Of a stretch of DNA of 9,787 nucleotides, positions 1 to 5,194 are shown piece after piece. Made by a program: the position numbers and the translations under genes. Under the pieces are notes generated by a model that was not told the origin of the DNA, made no database searches, and was given only the letters and a program-made list of their open reading frames with translations. Position 1 is the first letter of the stretch, and every line of letters begins with the position of its first letter. Origin of the DNA: Synergistaceae bacterium (GTDB taxonomy: Bacteria > Synergistota > Synergistia > Synergistales > Synergistaceae); NCBI GenBank assembly GCA_031274465.1, contig JAISQC010000113.1, forward strand, positions 1-9,787, in the 5' to 3' direction.

Positions 1-102
1 TCGCTCGAGATGCAGGGTTTTTCGCTGACCCTGTTAAAGCTTGACTACACCATCGAGGCGTTGCTGAACGAGCCGGCGGAGATACCGATCCGCGTCTTCT
101 AA
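1..102 (+). CDS. dhaK: Dihydroxyacetone kinase DhaK-type subunit, C-terminal end (partial)
   Basis: Only the last 33 codons and the TAA stop are in the window, reading in frame 1 from the first base. The tail contains EMQGFSLTLLKLD followed by EALLNEPAEIPI. This matches the end of DhaK/Dak1 domains, where a G-(F/C)-S-(L/I)-T-L-L-(K/R)-L-D strand is followed by an acidic helix and a P-A-x-x-P tail. DhaK binds dihydroxyacetone covalently for phosphorylation to DHAP by an ATP- or PTS-linked partner subunit. The domain boundaries and active-site histidine lie outside the window, so a DhaK paralogue or single-chain kinase cannot be excluded. The gene ends just before two tandem hairpins, so it is the last gene of its transcription unit. 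Confidence 0.7.
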   Translation, partial: SLEMQGFSLTLLKLDYTIEALLNEPAEIPIRVF

Positions 103-119
103 ATCGCGCGCACGCAAAA

Positions 120-142
120 AAAGCGTTTTGCCAAAACGCTTT
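120..142 (+). terminator. First of two tandem hairpins after dhaK
   Basis: A perfect 10-bp stem (120-129 with 133-142) closes on the triloop GCC: AAAGCGTTTT / AAAACGCTTT. It lies 17 bp after the dhaK stop. The stem is flanked by A7 on the left and begins with A-rich sequence, but no T tract follows directly. It may be half of a composite terminator with the next hairpin, or an mRNA 3'-end stabilising structure. Confidence 0.6.
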
Positions 143-148
143 GACCTC

Positions 149-180
149 TTCCGGGGAGTTCCTCCCCGGAATATTTTATT
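149..180 (+). terminator. Intrinsic terminator of the dhaK transcription unit
   Basis: The 10-bp stem TTCCGGGGAG / CTCCCCGGAA (149-158 with 162-171) has the triloop TTC. It is followed by TATTTTATT, giving the GC-rich hairpin plus U-rich tail of a Rho-independent terminator on the + strand. It ends directly beside the CTAA target duplication of the element at 185-367. Confidence 0.8.
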
Positions 181-184
181 CTAA
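181..184. repeat. Target-site duplication, left copy (CTAA)
   Basis: CTAA directly abuts the GGAAGGG end of the palindromic element and recurs identically at 368-371 beyond the other end. A 4-bp CTAA (YTAR-type) duplication is typical of IS5-group insertions. Confidence 0.75.
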
Positions 185-367
185 GGAAGGGCTGATTAAA
201 TAACCTTTTGACTGCAATGGGCGTATTCATCCCTCATCTTCATGTCTGTCAAAAAAAGAATCCTCGGGCGATACCCTGCTACGACTGCGGTTCTTTTTCC
301 GCCATCCATATCGACGAGGAACGAATCCACTCCATTTCGCCGAAAAGAACATTTAATTAGCCCTTCC
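185..367. mobile_element. 183-bp palindromic MITE, IS5-like ends
   Basis: The ends are inverted copies: GGAAGGGCTGATTAAAT at 185-201 matches the reverse complement of 351-367 at 16 of 17 positions, the mismatch being a G-U pair in RNA. Weaker complementarity continues inward (for example ATTC, CCTC and AAAAAGAA blocks), so nearly the whole element can fold into one long hairpin centred near 276. Both ends are flanked by CTAA. It has no transposase and no credible ORF. The end sequence starting GGAAGG and the CTAA duplication resemble IS5-family elements, so it is best read as a non-autonomous element moved in trans. Family assignment is from end sequence and duplication only. Confidence 0.75.
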
Positions 368-371
368 CTAA
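368..371. repeat. Target-site duplication, right copy (CTAA)
   Basis: This CTAA follows the CCCTTCC end of the palindromic element and is identical to 181-184. It supports a real insertion event rather than a chance hairpin. Confidence 0.75.
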
Positions 372-403
372 TTTTTTCGATTGGGAGGAAACGAATTTTT
401 ACC

Positions 404-1513
404 ATGGGCAAATCACAGGTGTATTTCACTGATATGAGGTGCAATGTCGAAGTAAACCTTCTCGACAAGCTGCGCGCGCTCATCGACGCGGCTGGCATTG
501 AAAAGATCGACTTTCGCGAAAAGTTTGCCGCAATCAAGATTCATTTCGGCGAGCCGGGTAACCTGGCTTTTTTGAGGCCCAATTTCTCGCGCGTGGTGGC
601 AAGCCGCGTCAAGGAACTTGGCGGGAAGCCGTTTTTGACGGACTGCAACACGCTGTACGTGGGGCGCCGAAACGACGCGCTCGTGCATCTCGACGCGGCG
701 TATGAGAACGGGTATTTCCCCCTGGCTACGGGGTGCCAGATCATAATAGCGGACGGCCTCAAGGGGACGGACGAGGTCGAAGTGCCTGTCAAGGGCGGGA
801 AATACGTCCATGTCGCGTCCATAGGGCGCGCAATCATGGACGCGGACATCCTGGTGTCGCTCAACCATTTCAAGGGGCACGAGTGCACTGGCTTCGGCGG
901 GGCCCTGAAAAACATTGGAATGGGCTCCGGCAGCCGCGCCGGAAAGATGAAGATGCACAACGACGGCAAGCCGGAGGTGGATGCCGAAGCGTGCGTTGGG
1001 TGCCGGAAGTGCGCGGCTTTCTGCGCCCAGGGCGCATTCGCCTACGAAAACGGCAAGGCGCGCATAGACCACGGCAAATGCGTGGGCTGCGGGTTCTGCA
1101 TCGGGTCCTGCAACTTCCACGCGATCGCGAACCCAAACGACTCCAGCAACGACATCCTGAACTACAAGATGGTGGAGTACGCCAAAGCCGTCGTGGACGG
1201 ACGCCCGTCGTTCCACGTCACGGTTGTGAACCAGGTCTCGCCGTACTGCGACTGCCACGCTGAAAACGACGCGGCGGTGGTGCCGGACATCGGGATGTTC
1301 GCGAGCTTCGACCCGGTGGCGCTGGACAAAGCCTGCATCGACGCGGTGAACAGCGCCCCGGCGATAAATTCGAGCATAATATCCGAGCGGGAGCGGAAAT
1401 CCGGCGACCACTTCACGGACATCCACCCAACCACCGACTGGCGCGGGCAGATAAGCCACGCGGTGCAGATCGGGCTTGGCAATGACGAGTACGAATTGAT
1501 AACTATTCGGTAA
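404..1513 (+). CDS. DUF362 protein with two 4Fe-4S cluster motifs
   Basis: The protein has 369 residues. Residues 1-180 and 260-369 form a DUF362-type fold, with blocks such as KIHFGEPGN (45-53), TDCNTLYVGRRND (79-91) and NHFKGHECTGFGGALKNIGMG (154-174). Between them is a bacterial 2[4Fe-4S] ferredoxin segment with CVGCRKCAAFC (C197, C200, C203, C207) and CVGCGFCIGSC (C226, C229, C232, C236). There is also a CDC motif at 282-284. No signal peptide or membrane segment is seen, so it is probably cytoplasmic. Family members are mostly uncharacterised; electron transfer is inferred from the clusters. ATG 404 is chosen because GGGAGG at 383-388 precedes it (a rather long spacing) and the conserved fold starts here. 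The frame stays open back to ATG 242, but that part lies in the MITE. No convincing promoter is visible. Confidence 0.85.
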   Translation: MGKSQVYFTDMRCNVEVNLLDKLRALIDAAGIEKIDFREKFAAIKIHFGEPGNLAFLRPNFSRVVASRVKELGGKPFLTDCNTLYVGRRNDALVHLDAAYENGYFPLATGCQIIIADGLKGTDEVEVPVKGGKYVHVASIGRAIMDADILVSLNHFKGHECTGFGGALKNIGMGSGSRAGKMKMHNDGKPEVDAEACVGCRKCAAFCAQGAFAYENGKARIDHGKCVGCGFCIGSCNFHAIANPNDSSNDILNYKMVEYAKAVVDGRPSFHVTVVNQVSPYCDCHAENDAAVVPDIGMFASFDPVALDKACIDAVNSAPAINSSIISERERKSGDHFTDIHPTTDWRGQISHAVQIGLGNDEYELITIR

Positions 1514-1601
1514 ACTCGCTTGCGATGAAACGGCATCCAGGCTGACGGATGGCGGGTTATCTTATTTACCGCGCCCGGGCGATTTTCCGGGTTCGGGCAT
1601 G
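1514..1601. other. Convergent intergenic segment with weak hairpins
   Basis: This is the gap between the stops of two convergent genes, before the minus-strand terminator. Two modest hairpins are visible: CATCC/GGATG (1534-1538 with 1547-1551) followed by a moderately T-rich stretch, and GCCCGGGC/GTTCGGGC (1573-1580 with 1591-1598, two G-T pairs) without a T tract. Either could help end the + strand transcript, but neither is a textbook terminator. Confidence 0.35.
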
Positions 1602-1639
1602 AAAAAACGGGGGGCCTTCGGTATTTCGGGTCCCCCGTT
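1602..1639 (-). terminator. Intrinsic terminator of the minus-strand transaldolase-like gene
   Basis: AACGGGGG (1606-1613) pairs with CCCCCGTT (1632-1639), and the stem extends inward through one G-T pair and CC/GG. Read on the minus strand, the hairpin is followed by TTTTTT (A1602-1607 on the + strand), the arrangement of a Rho-independent terminator. It starts 25 bp after the TAA stop of the gene at 1664-2962. Confidence 0.8.
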
Positions 1640-1663
1640 CCAATGGGCGCGAGGTTCGCGCTT

Positions 1664-2962
1664 TTATTTCTGTCCGGCGGCAGCGTTCATGAAGCGCCTC
1701 TGGTAGCTGATGACCTGGTTAGTGGATGTGAAGCGGGCGAGATAGTCCGGCGGCGCCGTGATCACCACCCTGTCATTCATGTCTATGAACTCCGGCTCGC
1801 ACAGTAGCTTGTCGATGTCCGGATAGTTGTACGGGCCTTCCATCGAGCAGACGATGAGCCTGGTGTCGGGAATGTTGCAGTTGCGCAGGACCCTGAGGTT
1901 GTGGCGCATTCCGTCGAGCCCGTCGGAACCTTCCTCGTCCTCGAAGTGGCGGTATTTGATTATGTCGCGCCCGAAACGCAGGACTTCCCTCAGGTCCGTC
2001 CCCGCCTTCGATGGCGGATAGTAGTCGTTGCTCAGGAAGTGCGCGCGCAGAGCTTCGAGATGGGCGGTGTTTTCCGTGGCGTCGTATGCGTCCACCAGCT
2101 CCTTGATCTTCATGCTCTGCACCAGCCTGTGGCGAAGGAAGGTGTTGATGAAATACGGCCTGGCCTGAAGCGCGAGCTGCGTCTGGAAGGGCTCGAACAT
2201 GAGCGTGAAATTAATCCTGAAACCGTGCTCGTGGAGCTTAAGAGCCAAGGTGTGCCCTCGCATCGCGTCTGCCGTGGTTATCTCGTCGTAGCCCTTGTCG
2301 AGCTTTTTATCCCCCTGCAGGAGCAATCCGACGTTCTTCGGGGTAACCGCGCCCGTGTGGGGGACTTTTATGACCACCCGGTATTTGGTGAGCATTTCGC
2401 GGAACTTCTCCGCCTCGTCGAGAAGCTTGCCGAAATCCTCCTCGAAGGGGTTGTTCAGCTCGACGCTTATGTCCGCGCCTGGGCCAAGGACGCGGCCGAT
2501 CTCGCCCATTACCTCGTCGCGGGTCTTGAACTTGTTGCCCACGTTGGCTTTGGGGTTATTTATGAAAAGATCGTAGATGATGCCCGGGTTGCAGGTGAGG
2601 TTGGCGAGGAACGGGCTGATCGCGGCTACCTCGTAAGGGTCCGCCGAGTCTGCGGAATAGAGCACCTGAGTTGGGCGGGGGGCGCCATTTTTGTCCTTTG
2701 AGATGTCGCGGACCAGATCGACCCTGAGCACCCCGTCGGCGTCGAGCTTTAAGTCCCTGCGAAAACCGGCCGGCGTGCCAGCCGGCGTCGGGAAAGTCTT
2801 CAGGACTTCGCGGAACTCGCCCGTGACGCCTATGAACTTGACGACGTCCCTGAGTGTCAGATACGATTCGCTGCATATTTCCGTGTCCAGCACCCTCGCA
2901 ACGTAATCTTCCTCGCCCTTCGCCGCCGGAGCGGCGAAGGAATACAAACCGAATTTCAACAT
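1664..2962 (-). CDS. Transaldolase-superfamily aldolase-like protein
   Basis: The protein has 432 residues, much longer than fructose-6-phosphate aldolase (about 220) and longer than classical transaldolase (about 320). Family hallmarks appear in order. LYSADSADPYEVAAISP (101-117) runs into LTCNPGIIYDLF (122-133) and corresponds to the first barrel strand with its Asp and the T-x-NP motif. VVIKVPHTG (196-204) contains the probable Schiff-base Lys199. INFTLMFEPFQTQLALQARPYFINTF (250-275, given in parts here) corresponds to the N-x-T-L-x-F strand. The first 95 and last ~130 residues are not recognisable and may form extra domains. The substrate is unknown; a sugar-phosphate is inferred. Start M at 2962 is preferred over one 19 codons upstream because GGAGGG lies 6 nt before it on the minus strand. 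It is a monocistronic, cytoplasmic-looking gene with its own promoter and terminator. Confidence 0.7.
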   Translation of the reverse strand: MLKFGLYSFAAPAAKGEEDYVARVLDTEICSESYLTLRDVVKFIGVTGEFREVLKTFPTPAGTPAGFRRDLKLDADGVLRVDLVRDISKDKNGAPRPTQVLYSADSADPYEVAAISPFLANLTCNPGIIYDLFINNPKANVGNKFKTRDEVMGEIGRVLGPGADISVELNNPFEEDFGKLLDEAEKFREMLTKYRVVIKVPHTGAVTPKNVGLLLQGDKKLDKGYDEITTADAMRGHTLALKLHEHGFRINFTLMFEPFQTQLALQARPYFINTFLRHRLVQSMKIKELVDAYDATENTAHLEALRAHFLSNDYYPPSKAGTDLREVLRFGRDIIKYRHFEDEEGSDGLDGMRHNLRVLRNCNIPDTRLIVCSMEGPYNYPDIDKLLCEPEFIDMNDRVVITAPPDYLARFTSTNQVISYQRRFMNAAAGQK

Positions 2963-3021
2963 GCCAGTCCCTCCGTAAATTGTGAGTTTATTAAGCATCC
3001 GGAACTTATGAAAAACCAATC

Positions 3022-3046
3022 TTACATGTTAAAAAACCCCATGTAA
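3022..3046. repeat. Inverted repeat TTACATG-N11-CATGTAA in the 5' UTR of the transaldolase-like gene
   Basis: TTACATG (3022-3028) and CATGTAA (3040-3046) are perfect 7-bp inverted repeats separated by 11 bp. They lie between the predicted minus-strand transcription start (about 3056) and the start codon. This could be a repressor operator or an RNA hairpin; no specific regulator is recognised. Confidence 0.4.
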
Positions 3047-3062
3047 AATCCTGAATATACAG

Positions 3063-3091
3063 ATTATATCATTATGAATAAAAAATTTCGA
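3063..3091 (-). promoter_or_regulatory. Sigma70-type promoter for the transaldolase-like gene
   Basis: On the minus strand the -35 TCGAAA (3086-3091) and a perfect -10 TATAAT (3063-3068) are separated by 17 bp. This predicts a start near 3056 and a 5' UTR of about 93 nt. The -35 box is only 4 of 6 to consensus and is touched by a palindrome. Confidence 0.6.
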
Positions 3092-3107
3092 TCCGTTCCA
3101 AACGGAT
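3091..3107. repeat. Palindrome ATCCGTT-CCA-AACGGAT beside the minus-strand -35
   Basis: A perfect 7-bp inverted repeat with a 3-bp centre (ATCCGTT 3091-3097, AACGGAT 3101-3107) overlaps the last base of the predicted minus-strand -35 box. Its position suits an operator. Read on the minus strand it is also followed by CGAAATTTTTT, so a weak terminator is an alternative reading. Confidence 0.45.
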
Positions 3108-3269
3108 TTCAAAAAATTGTTTCCCTAAGCCCTCGCCGCGCAGAGCAGCAGTTTCGGGCAAGGCACGGCAGTCATGCTCAATTGGTTTTGAAATTTTAGA
3201 GTATTATAAATAAAAAAGGAAAAAAGGCGAGCCGCGCCGGTAATTTTTTGGTAATTTTTCAAAAGGCTA
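3108..3269. other. AT-rich divergent intergenic region without a gene
   Basis: This stretch separates the minus-strand gene's control region from the operon promoter. It is A/T-rich with runs such as AAAAAAGGAAAAAAGG and a local near-repeat of TAATTTTT. An open frame of 60 codons on the minus strand (3125-3307) has no recognisable motifs and runs through the operon promoter, so it is not called. No RNA gene or further convincing promoter is seen. Confidence 0.5.
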
Positions 3270-3298
3270 TTGACAGGGCATGAGCTGATATATAAAAT
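3270..3298 (+). promoter_or_regulatory. Sigma70-type promoter of the ilv-leu operon
   Basis: A perfect -35 TTGACA (3270-3275) is separated by 17 bp from TAAAAT (3293-3298), 5 of 6 to consensus. Transcription is predicted to start near 3305. That places the leader peptide start about 50 nt into the transcript and the attenuator about 150 nt in, the usual geometry for an amino acid biosynthetic attenuator. Confidence 0.8.
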
Positions 3299-3352
3299 GT
3301 CAAGCACTTTGGTTCAGAGGCACGGCACTAAGGTTCGGGAGGAGGGATCGCC

Positions 3353-3439
3353 ATGTATATGAACGCAATCGGAAGCTTCATAATTATTCTGGTTCTGGTA
3401 CTTAGCCGCGGGTCCCGCCCGAGGCCGATTGGTGCTTGA
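3353..3439 (+). CDS. Branched-chain amino acid attenuator leader peptide (28 residues)
   Basis: This short ORF reads MYMNAIGSFIIILVLVLS followed by RGSRPRPIGA and TGA. Residues 10-17 are encoded by eight consecutive Ile/Leu/Val codons (ATA ATT ATT CTG GTT CTG GTA CTT). Ile6 and Ile26 add to this. GGAGGAGGG (3338-3346) precedes the ATG by 6 nt, one of the best ribosome binding sites in the window. It lies between the operon promoter and a Rho-independent terminator, upstream of ilvN. By analogy with the enterobacterial ilv and leu leaders, ribosome stalling on uncharged tRNA-Ile, -Leu or -Val would let the antiterminator form. The last third of the peptide is encoded by the antiterminator's 5' arm. 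The product itself probably has no function. Confidence 0.88.
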   Translation: MYMNAIGSFIIILVLVLSRGSRPRPIGA

Positions 3440-3444
3440 ACCAG
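3389..3444 (+). promoter_or_regulatory. Attenuator protector (1:2-type) pairing
   Basis: CTGGTTC (3389-3395, inside the control codons) is perfectly complementary to GAACCAG (3438-3444, at the leader stop codon). Inside it GCGG/CCGC (3408-3411 with 3415-3418) and GCC/GGC (3405-3407 with 3423-3425) can also pair. This fold would sequester the antiterminator arm at 3410-3421 when no ribosome occupies the leader, favouring termination. Confidence 0.6.
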
Positions 3445-3470
3445 CATTGATCGAAACCGGGCCGGGGCCC
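3410..3470 (+). promoter_or_regulatory. Antiterminator (2:3-type) pairing
   Basis: Bases 3410-3421 (GGGTCCCGCCCG) can pair with 3458-3470 (CGGGCCGGGGCCC) over 12 base pairs, with one bulged C (3463) and one G-U pair. The 3' arm contains the left half of the terminator stem, so the two structures exclude each other. A ribosome stalled at residues 10-17 would cover the sequence just 5' of 3410 and leave this arm free. A ribosome reaching the stop at 3437 would mask it. Confidence 0.75.
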
Positions 3471-3492
3471 CTACTGGGGTCCCGGTTTTTTT
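3454..3492 (+). terminator. Attenuator terminator upstream of ilvN
   Basis: AAACCGGG (3454-3461) pairs with CCCGGTTT (3481-3488). An inner stem CCCC/GGGG (3468-3471 with 3476-3479) closes on TACT, and a run of seven T follows the GC stem (3486-3492). This is a strong Rho-independent terminator 64 bp before the first structural gene, 15 bp after the leader-peptide stop. A smaller hairpin TGCCC/GGGCA (3494-3498 with 3503-3507) followed by AAAGG and T6 (3513-3518) could be a backup. Confidence 0.88.
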
Positions 3493-3555
3493 ATGCCCTC
3501 GCGGGCAAAAGGTTTTTTCGGGAATCATCGCGTATAAAAATGGAGGCGAAATGAC

Positions 3556-4137
3556 ATGAGATGCACTTTCAGCGTTTTGACACAGGACAGCCCGGGCGTT
3601 CTTATGAGGATAGCGAGCCTCATCTACAGGCGGAATTACAACATAGCCAGCCTGAGCGTGTCGCAGACCAACCAGCCCGGCATCTCCCGCTTCACGATAA
3701 TGGTGGACGCGCACGAATGGGCGATCGAGCAGGTCGAAAAGCAATTGGTGAAGCTGGTGGAGGTCATCTCGGTCGAAAACCTCAACCAGAAGGGCAAGTT
3801 CGTCGAGCGCTGGCTCTCGCTCATCAAGGTGAAGGCGAGCATGGAGACCCGCCCGCACATACTGCAGGTGGCGGACGTCTTCAGGTGCAGGGTGGTGGAC
3901 ATGGGCAGCGACGCGCTGACGCTGGAGGTCACGGGAGATGAGGGCAAGATGCGAGCTTGCACCGAAGCCTTGCGCGCTTACGGCATACTCGAGATAGCAG
4001 GTTCCGGCTCGGTCGCGCTGAGCCGCGCCGGTTTCCGCGACGACGCCGGATACGAGCCTGCGGATCCCGGCGGGTTTGGCTACGATATGGGCTACCTCAT
4101 GGCTGGAAATGGAAACATGTCGCAAAATGCGGTTTAA
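3556..4137 (+). CDS. ilvN: Acetolactate synthase small (regulatory) subunit
   Basis: The protein has 193 residues. An N-terminal ACT domain (about 2-75) carries the expected LTQDSPGVLMRIASLIYRRN and YNIASLSV blocks. Gly14 and Asn29 match positions linked to valine binding in E. coli IlvH, so valine feedback is likely. A second ALS-small-subunit domain (about 84-158) includes LIKVKA and EVTG. It stimulates the IlvB catalytic subunit and makes it feedback-sensitive in acetolactate/acetohydroxybutyrate formation. About 30 extra C-terminal residues (160-193), rich in Gly, Asp and Tyr, exceed the usual 160-175 residue length. GGAGG (3542-3546) lies 9 nt before the ATG. It is the first gene after the attenuator. 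Context and domain order make the call secure; ilvH is an equivalent name. Confidence 0.95.
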   Translation: MRCTFSVLTQDSPGVLMRIASLIYRRNYNIASLSVSQTNQPGISRFTIMVDAHEWAIEQVEKQLVKLVEVISVENLNQKGKFVERWLSLIKVKASMETRPHILQVADVFRCRVVDMGSDALTLEVTGDEGKMRACTEALRAYGILEIAGSGSVALSRAGFRDDAGYEPADPGGFGYDMGYLMAGNGNMSQNAV

Positions 4138-4181
4138 GCGGCAGATATAAACTAAATATACTCAAAGAAGGAGTGTTTTCA

Positions 4182-5192
4182 ATGGCAAAAGTGTACTACG
4201 ACAGAGATGCGAACCTCCAGGCGCTATCCGGCAAGACGGTGGCGATTCTCGGCTACGGCAGCCAGGGCCACGCTCACGCGCAAAACCTCAAGGAGAGCGG
4301 CATATCCGTGATAGTGGGCCTGCACGAGGGCAGCAAGTCGCGCGAGACCGCGCGCGGCGACGGGTTTGACGTCTATTCGGTGGCGGATGCGGCCCGCAAT
4401 GCCGATATCATAATGTTCCTGATGCCCGATCACGTTCAGGCCGAAACCTACAACACCCATGTCGCCCCGAACATGAAGGACGGCGCGGTGCTGGCGTTCG
4501 CCCACGGGTTCTCCATCCACTTCGGCCAGGTGGTCCCGCCAAAAGGCAACGACGTCTTCATGATCGCCCCCAAGGGCCCCGGGCACATCGTCCGCCGCAT
4601 GTACACCGAAGGCAAGGGGGTCCCGTCCCTCGTCGCCGTATATCAGAACGCGTCGGGCCGCGCCATGGACATCGCCTTGGCGTATGGCGCCGCTATCGGC
4701 GCCGGCAGGTCGGGAATACTCGAGACCACGTTCAAAGAGGAGACAGAGTCCGACCTGTTCGGCGAGCAGGCTGTGCTGTGCGGGGGCTTGAGCGAGCTGA
4801 TCAAGGCCGGGTTCTACACCTTGGTCGAGGCCGGCTACCAGCCTGAGGTGGCGTATTTCGAGTGCCTGCACGAAGTCAAGCTGATAGTGGACCTGATCTT
4901 CGAAGGCGGGCTCACGTGGATGCGATACTCGGTCAGCGACACCGCCAAGTACGGGGACCTCGCCTCCGGCAAGCGCATCGTGGACGACAGGACTAAGGAG
5001 AATATGAAAAAAATACTCGAGGAGATTCAGGACGGCACGTTCGCAAAAGACTGGATACTCGAGAACAGGGCCGGGCGCCCCAAAATGAAAAAATGGGTGG
5101 CTGGCGAGCGCGGCCAGCTGATCGAGAAAGTCGGCAAGGAGTTGCGCGGGATGATGCCCTGGCTCGTCAAAAAAGAAGCGCCGGAGTATTGA
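4182..5192 (+). CDS. ilvC: Ketol-acid reductoisomerase, class I
   Basis: The 336-residue length is that of short class I enzymes. The Rossmann motif GYGSQGHAHAQN (24-35) is followed by the cofactor loop GLHEGSKS (46-53). The catalytic knotted domain keeps His108, the Mg ligands Asp191 and Glu195 (ESDLFGEQ), Glu227 and Glu231 (YFECLHE), and substrate-binding Ser252. It converts acetolactate or acetohydroxybutyrate to the dihydroxy acid, using Mg2+ and normally NADPH. Ser51 and Ser53 suit NADPH, but residue 48 is His where Arg is common. The start at 4182 has AAGGAG (4168-4173) 8 nt upstream; longer in-frame readings would run into ilvN. It lies 44 bp after ilvN with no internal terminator seen. 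Confidence 0.97.
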   Translation: MAKVYYDRDANLQALSGKTVAILGYGSQGHAHAQNLKESGISVIVGLHEGSKSRETARGDGFDVYSVADAARNADIIMFLMPDHVQAETYNTHVAPNMKDGAVLAFAHGFSIHFGQVVPPKGNDVFMIAPKGPGHIVRRMYTEGKGVPSLVAVYQNASGRAMDIALAYGAAIGAGRSGILETTFKEETESDLFGEQAVLCGGLSELIKAGFYTLVEAGYQPEVAYFECLHEVKLIVDLIFEGGLTWMRYSVSDTAKYGDLASGKRIVDDRTKENMKKILEEIQDGTFAKDWILENRAGRPKMKKWVAGERGQLIEKVGKELRGMMPWLVKKEAPEY

Positions 5193-5194
5193 GC

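Noticed and set aside
185..367. CRISPR repeat, ERIC or REP element
   Set aside because: There is a single copy with no spacers. The CTAA duplication and IS5-like ends fit a transposon-derived MITE better.
413..1459. Long minus-strand ORF opposite the DUF362 gene
   Set aside because: It is an antisense frame of a GC-rich gene with low-complexity Arg/Val/His-rich composition; the sense frame has clear Fe-S motifs.
3186..3210. Second promoter near TTGAAA and TATAAA upstream of the operon
   Set aside because: The boxes are only 11 bp apart. The alternative TTGGTT with 16 bp spacing is weak next to the TTGACA-17-TAAAAT promoter downstream.
3125..3307. Minus-strand ORF of 60 codons in the divergent intergenic region
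   Set aside because: It has no ribosome site or family motifs, and it overlaps the strong operon promoter on the other strand.
3305..3492. T-box riboswitch upstream of the operon
   Set aside because: No T-box consensus or specifier-loop architecture is recognised, whereas a leader peptide with control codons explains the terminator fully.
3957..4181. N-terminal extension of ilvC into ilvN
   Set aside because: The upstream frame is the shifted ilvN sequence. The family start MAKVYYD at 4182 has its own AAGGAG.
5093..5194. N-terminal extension of leuA into ilvC
   Set aside because: The extra residues translate ilvC out of frame. ATG 5195 has a suitable ribosome site and begins just before the conserved IFDTTMRDGEQ block.
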